Positions 46,716 to 47,714 of a DNA stretch of 47,714 nt are shown here, one piece after another. This DNA is from Cyanobacteria bacterium UBA1221. GTDB taxonomy: Bacteria; Cyanobacteriota; Vampirovibrionia; Gastranaerophilales; Gastranaerophilaceae. Where the stretch lies: NCBI GenBank assembly GCA_002309425.1, contig DBXD01000056.1:1-47714 (forward strand). Reading direction: 5' to 3'. Every line of letters starts with the position of its first letter. Positions within the stretch are counted from its first letter, which is position 1. The position numbers were made by a program, and so were the translations under genes. The notes below the pieces were generated by a model. It was given only the letters and a program-made list of their open reading frames with translations, made no database searches and was not told where the DNA came from.

Positions 46716-47714
46716 TCACATTTTTTTGATTTCATATATTACAGTTTTAAACACATCAGAGACATCTTCAACGTCTGAAATATTCTGCTGAACGACATGG
46801 GCAAAATCCGCTTTTTTAAATTCGTGAGCACCCCTATTTTTGTAAAAATGTTCAAGGTAATTAACCATACCCTCAGACTTTTCTTCTTCTTCCTTTTCAG
46901 GTTCTTCTGATATATTTGCGATAGAGTATTTCAGAGCCTTTTCTACCAAATGTAACGGCAAATTATCTTCAAATTCCCCATTTTTAAGAATATATATTCT
47001 ATCTTTTGACCTTGCTTTTGGTATAATCTCTTCTTTATTTTTGCTTGCATCGCTATCCATCAAAACAAATATCGGAACTTTAACTTTTTCTGCCAAATCA
47101 TAAAACATTTTTACTACTTGATTTTTACCGCCCGCAGAAATTAACTGAACTCCATTCTTGTTAAAATCATATCCGACAAGTTTTGCAAATTCCGGCAACA
47201 GAATTTCTTCTGTGATACCCTCGCATAAAACAATCTTTTTTATTGGATATTTCAATCCCATTTTATAACTGTCGGTAATCGGCTCATTTGAAGTTAGCAG
47301 CATTTTTAACCACTTTAAATTAATTGGCACATTATCATCAAGCAATTTGATAACAGCATTATAATTTATCTTATTATCCAACAATACTGAAACCTTATCA
47401 CTTACATTGAATACAGAATTTTCAAATGTTTGAAGTAAATAGTTTATATAAAAATCAGATTCTTCATAATCCTCCAGCAGAATTTTTAAAGATTCATTAA
47501 TAATATATTCCGCAAGATAAGTAAGTTTAGAATATTCCATACTTTCCAAATCACTTTTTTTATATTTCGGATAGATTAAATTTGAAATCAGTATATCCCT
47601 AAAAACTCTTAAATATTTTTCTTCAGTTTCTTTAAATCGAGTTAGCCTGTCAACAGATATAAAAATCTTTGATTCATCAAGCGGTTTAAATTTTATATTT
47701 TTAAAATCAACTGT
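46716..47714 (-). CDS. OLD-like TOPRIM protein, truncated at the window edge
   Basis: The reading frame is open all the way to the right end of the window (332 codons visible), so the start lies outside. The visible part has the TOPRIM motif of OLD-family nucleases: LCEGITEEIL (the VEGxTE element) at about 165-180 of the visible frame and VLMDSDAS (the DxD metal site) about 55 residues later. An acidic insert EEPEKEEEEKSEG lies near the C-terminus, about 60 residues before the end. An N-terminal ABC-type ATPase would be expected upstream if it is a true OLD protein. The last 22 residues overlap no other gene. Cannot be judged whether it is a defence gene (as in Gabija-like systems) from this fragment. 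Confidence 0.75.
   Translation of the reverse strand, partial: TVDFKNIKFKPLDESKIFISVDRLTRFKETEEKYLRVFRDILISNLIYPKYKKSDLESMEYSKLTYLAEYIINESLKILLEDYEESDFYINYLLQTFENSVFNVSDKVSVLLDNKINYNAVIKLLDDNVPINLKWLKMLLTSNEPITDSYKMGLKYPIKKIVLCEGITEEILLPEFAKLVGYDFNKNGVQLISAGGKNQVVKMFYDLAEKVKVPIFVLMDSDASKNKEEIIPKARSKDRIYILKNGEFEDNLPLHLVEKALKYSIANISEEPEKEEEEKSEGMVNYLEHFYKNRGAHEFKKADFAHVVQQNISDVEDVSDVFKTVIYEIKKM

Noticed and set aside
1..47714. CRISPR array, tRNA, rRNA, transposase or integrase
   Set aside because: No evenly spaced repeats, no tRNA T-arm/anticodon pattern in gaps, no rRNA blocks and no transposase or integrase motifs were found.

Overview
The window is 47.7 kb of AT-rich, gene-dense bacterial chromosome with very short intergenic gaps. 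No plasmid, phage, CRISPR, tRNA or rRNA signature was seen. Gene content points to a small-genome, fermentative, diderm or cyanobacteria-related lineage. It includes a cyanobacterial/plastid-type Ski2-like helicase, HydG for [FeFe]-hydrogenase maturation, rubrerythrin, CoA-disulfide-reductase-like and FAD oxidoreductases, TonB-like periplasmic domains, a CHASE2 diguanylate cyclase and several proteins I cannot place. My best guess is a gut-type non-photosynthetic cyanobacterial relative (Melainabacteria / Gastranaerophilales). This is inference from gene style and was not checked by any search.

Layout. 1-390: copies of a palindromic intergenic repeat. 394-8531: housekeeping genes (tyrS, a CheR-like methyltransferase, rubrerythrin, cutA, mscL, manC, isocitrate dehydrogenase, serS) with small unknowns. 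8528-13176: mostly minus strand, with a HAD phosphatase, a U32/TrhP-like protein, two uncharacterised proteins and an alternative RpoD-type sigma factor. 13366-30863: a long plus-strand run with thioredoxin, folE2, an MsbA-like exporter, a GH13-like glycosidase, radical SAM/SPASM plus a membrane partner, Ski2-like helicase, phosphodiester glycosidase, CHASE2-GGDEF, a small coiled-coil protein behind a sigma-28-like promoter, thrB, an MnmC-like methyltransferase and an FAD oxidoreductase. 30850-35418: a disulfide reductase, a tiny gene behind a second sigma-28-like promoter, an orphan sugar-permease subunit, phosphomannomutase, an XRE regulator and a 56-residue protein. 35587-41610: a 716-residue unknown, nadD-yqeK, and an 862-residue protein that looks like a degenerate HerA-type ATPase joined by an acidic linker to a UvrD-type Tudor domain. 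41697-47714: a metallo-hydrolase, ribD, hydG, two exported TonB-C-domain proteins and a TOPRIM protein that runs off the right edge.

Regulation is the most distinctive aspect. Eleven genes without a Shine-Dalgarno sequence carry a TANNNT box exactly six bases before the ATG, several with a -35 box 16-17 bases further up, so they look leaderless. Other genes use ordinary leaders with GGAG-type ribosome sites. Two otherwise anonymous small genes have near-consensus sigma-28 (FliA) promoters, which ties them to flagellar-class regulation. Many convergent gene pairs meet stop-to-stop, three of them overlapping by exactly TTAA or CTAG.

The genes serve translation (tyrS, serS, TrhP-like, MnmC-like), cofactor synthesis (folE2, nadD, ribD), GDP-mannose supply (manC with the phosphomannomutase), redox/oxygen defence, glycan handling and cell-envelope functions. 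No self-contained new defence or mobile system is evident. The strongest candidates for undescribed biology are the leaderless promoter class, the sigma-28-linked small proteins and the HerA-like/acidic/Tudor fusion.
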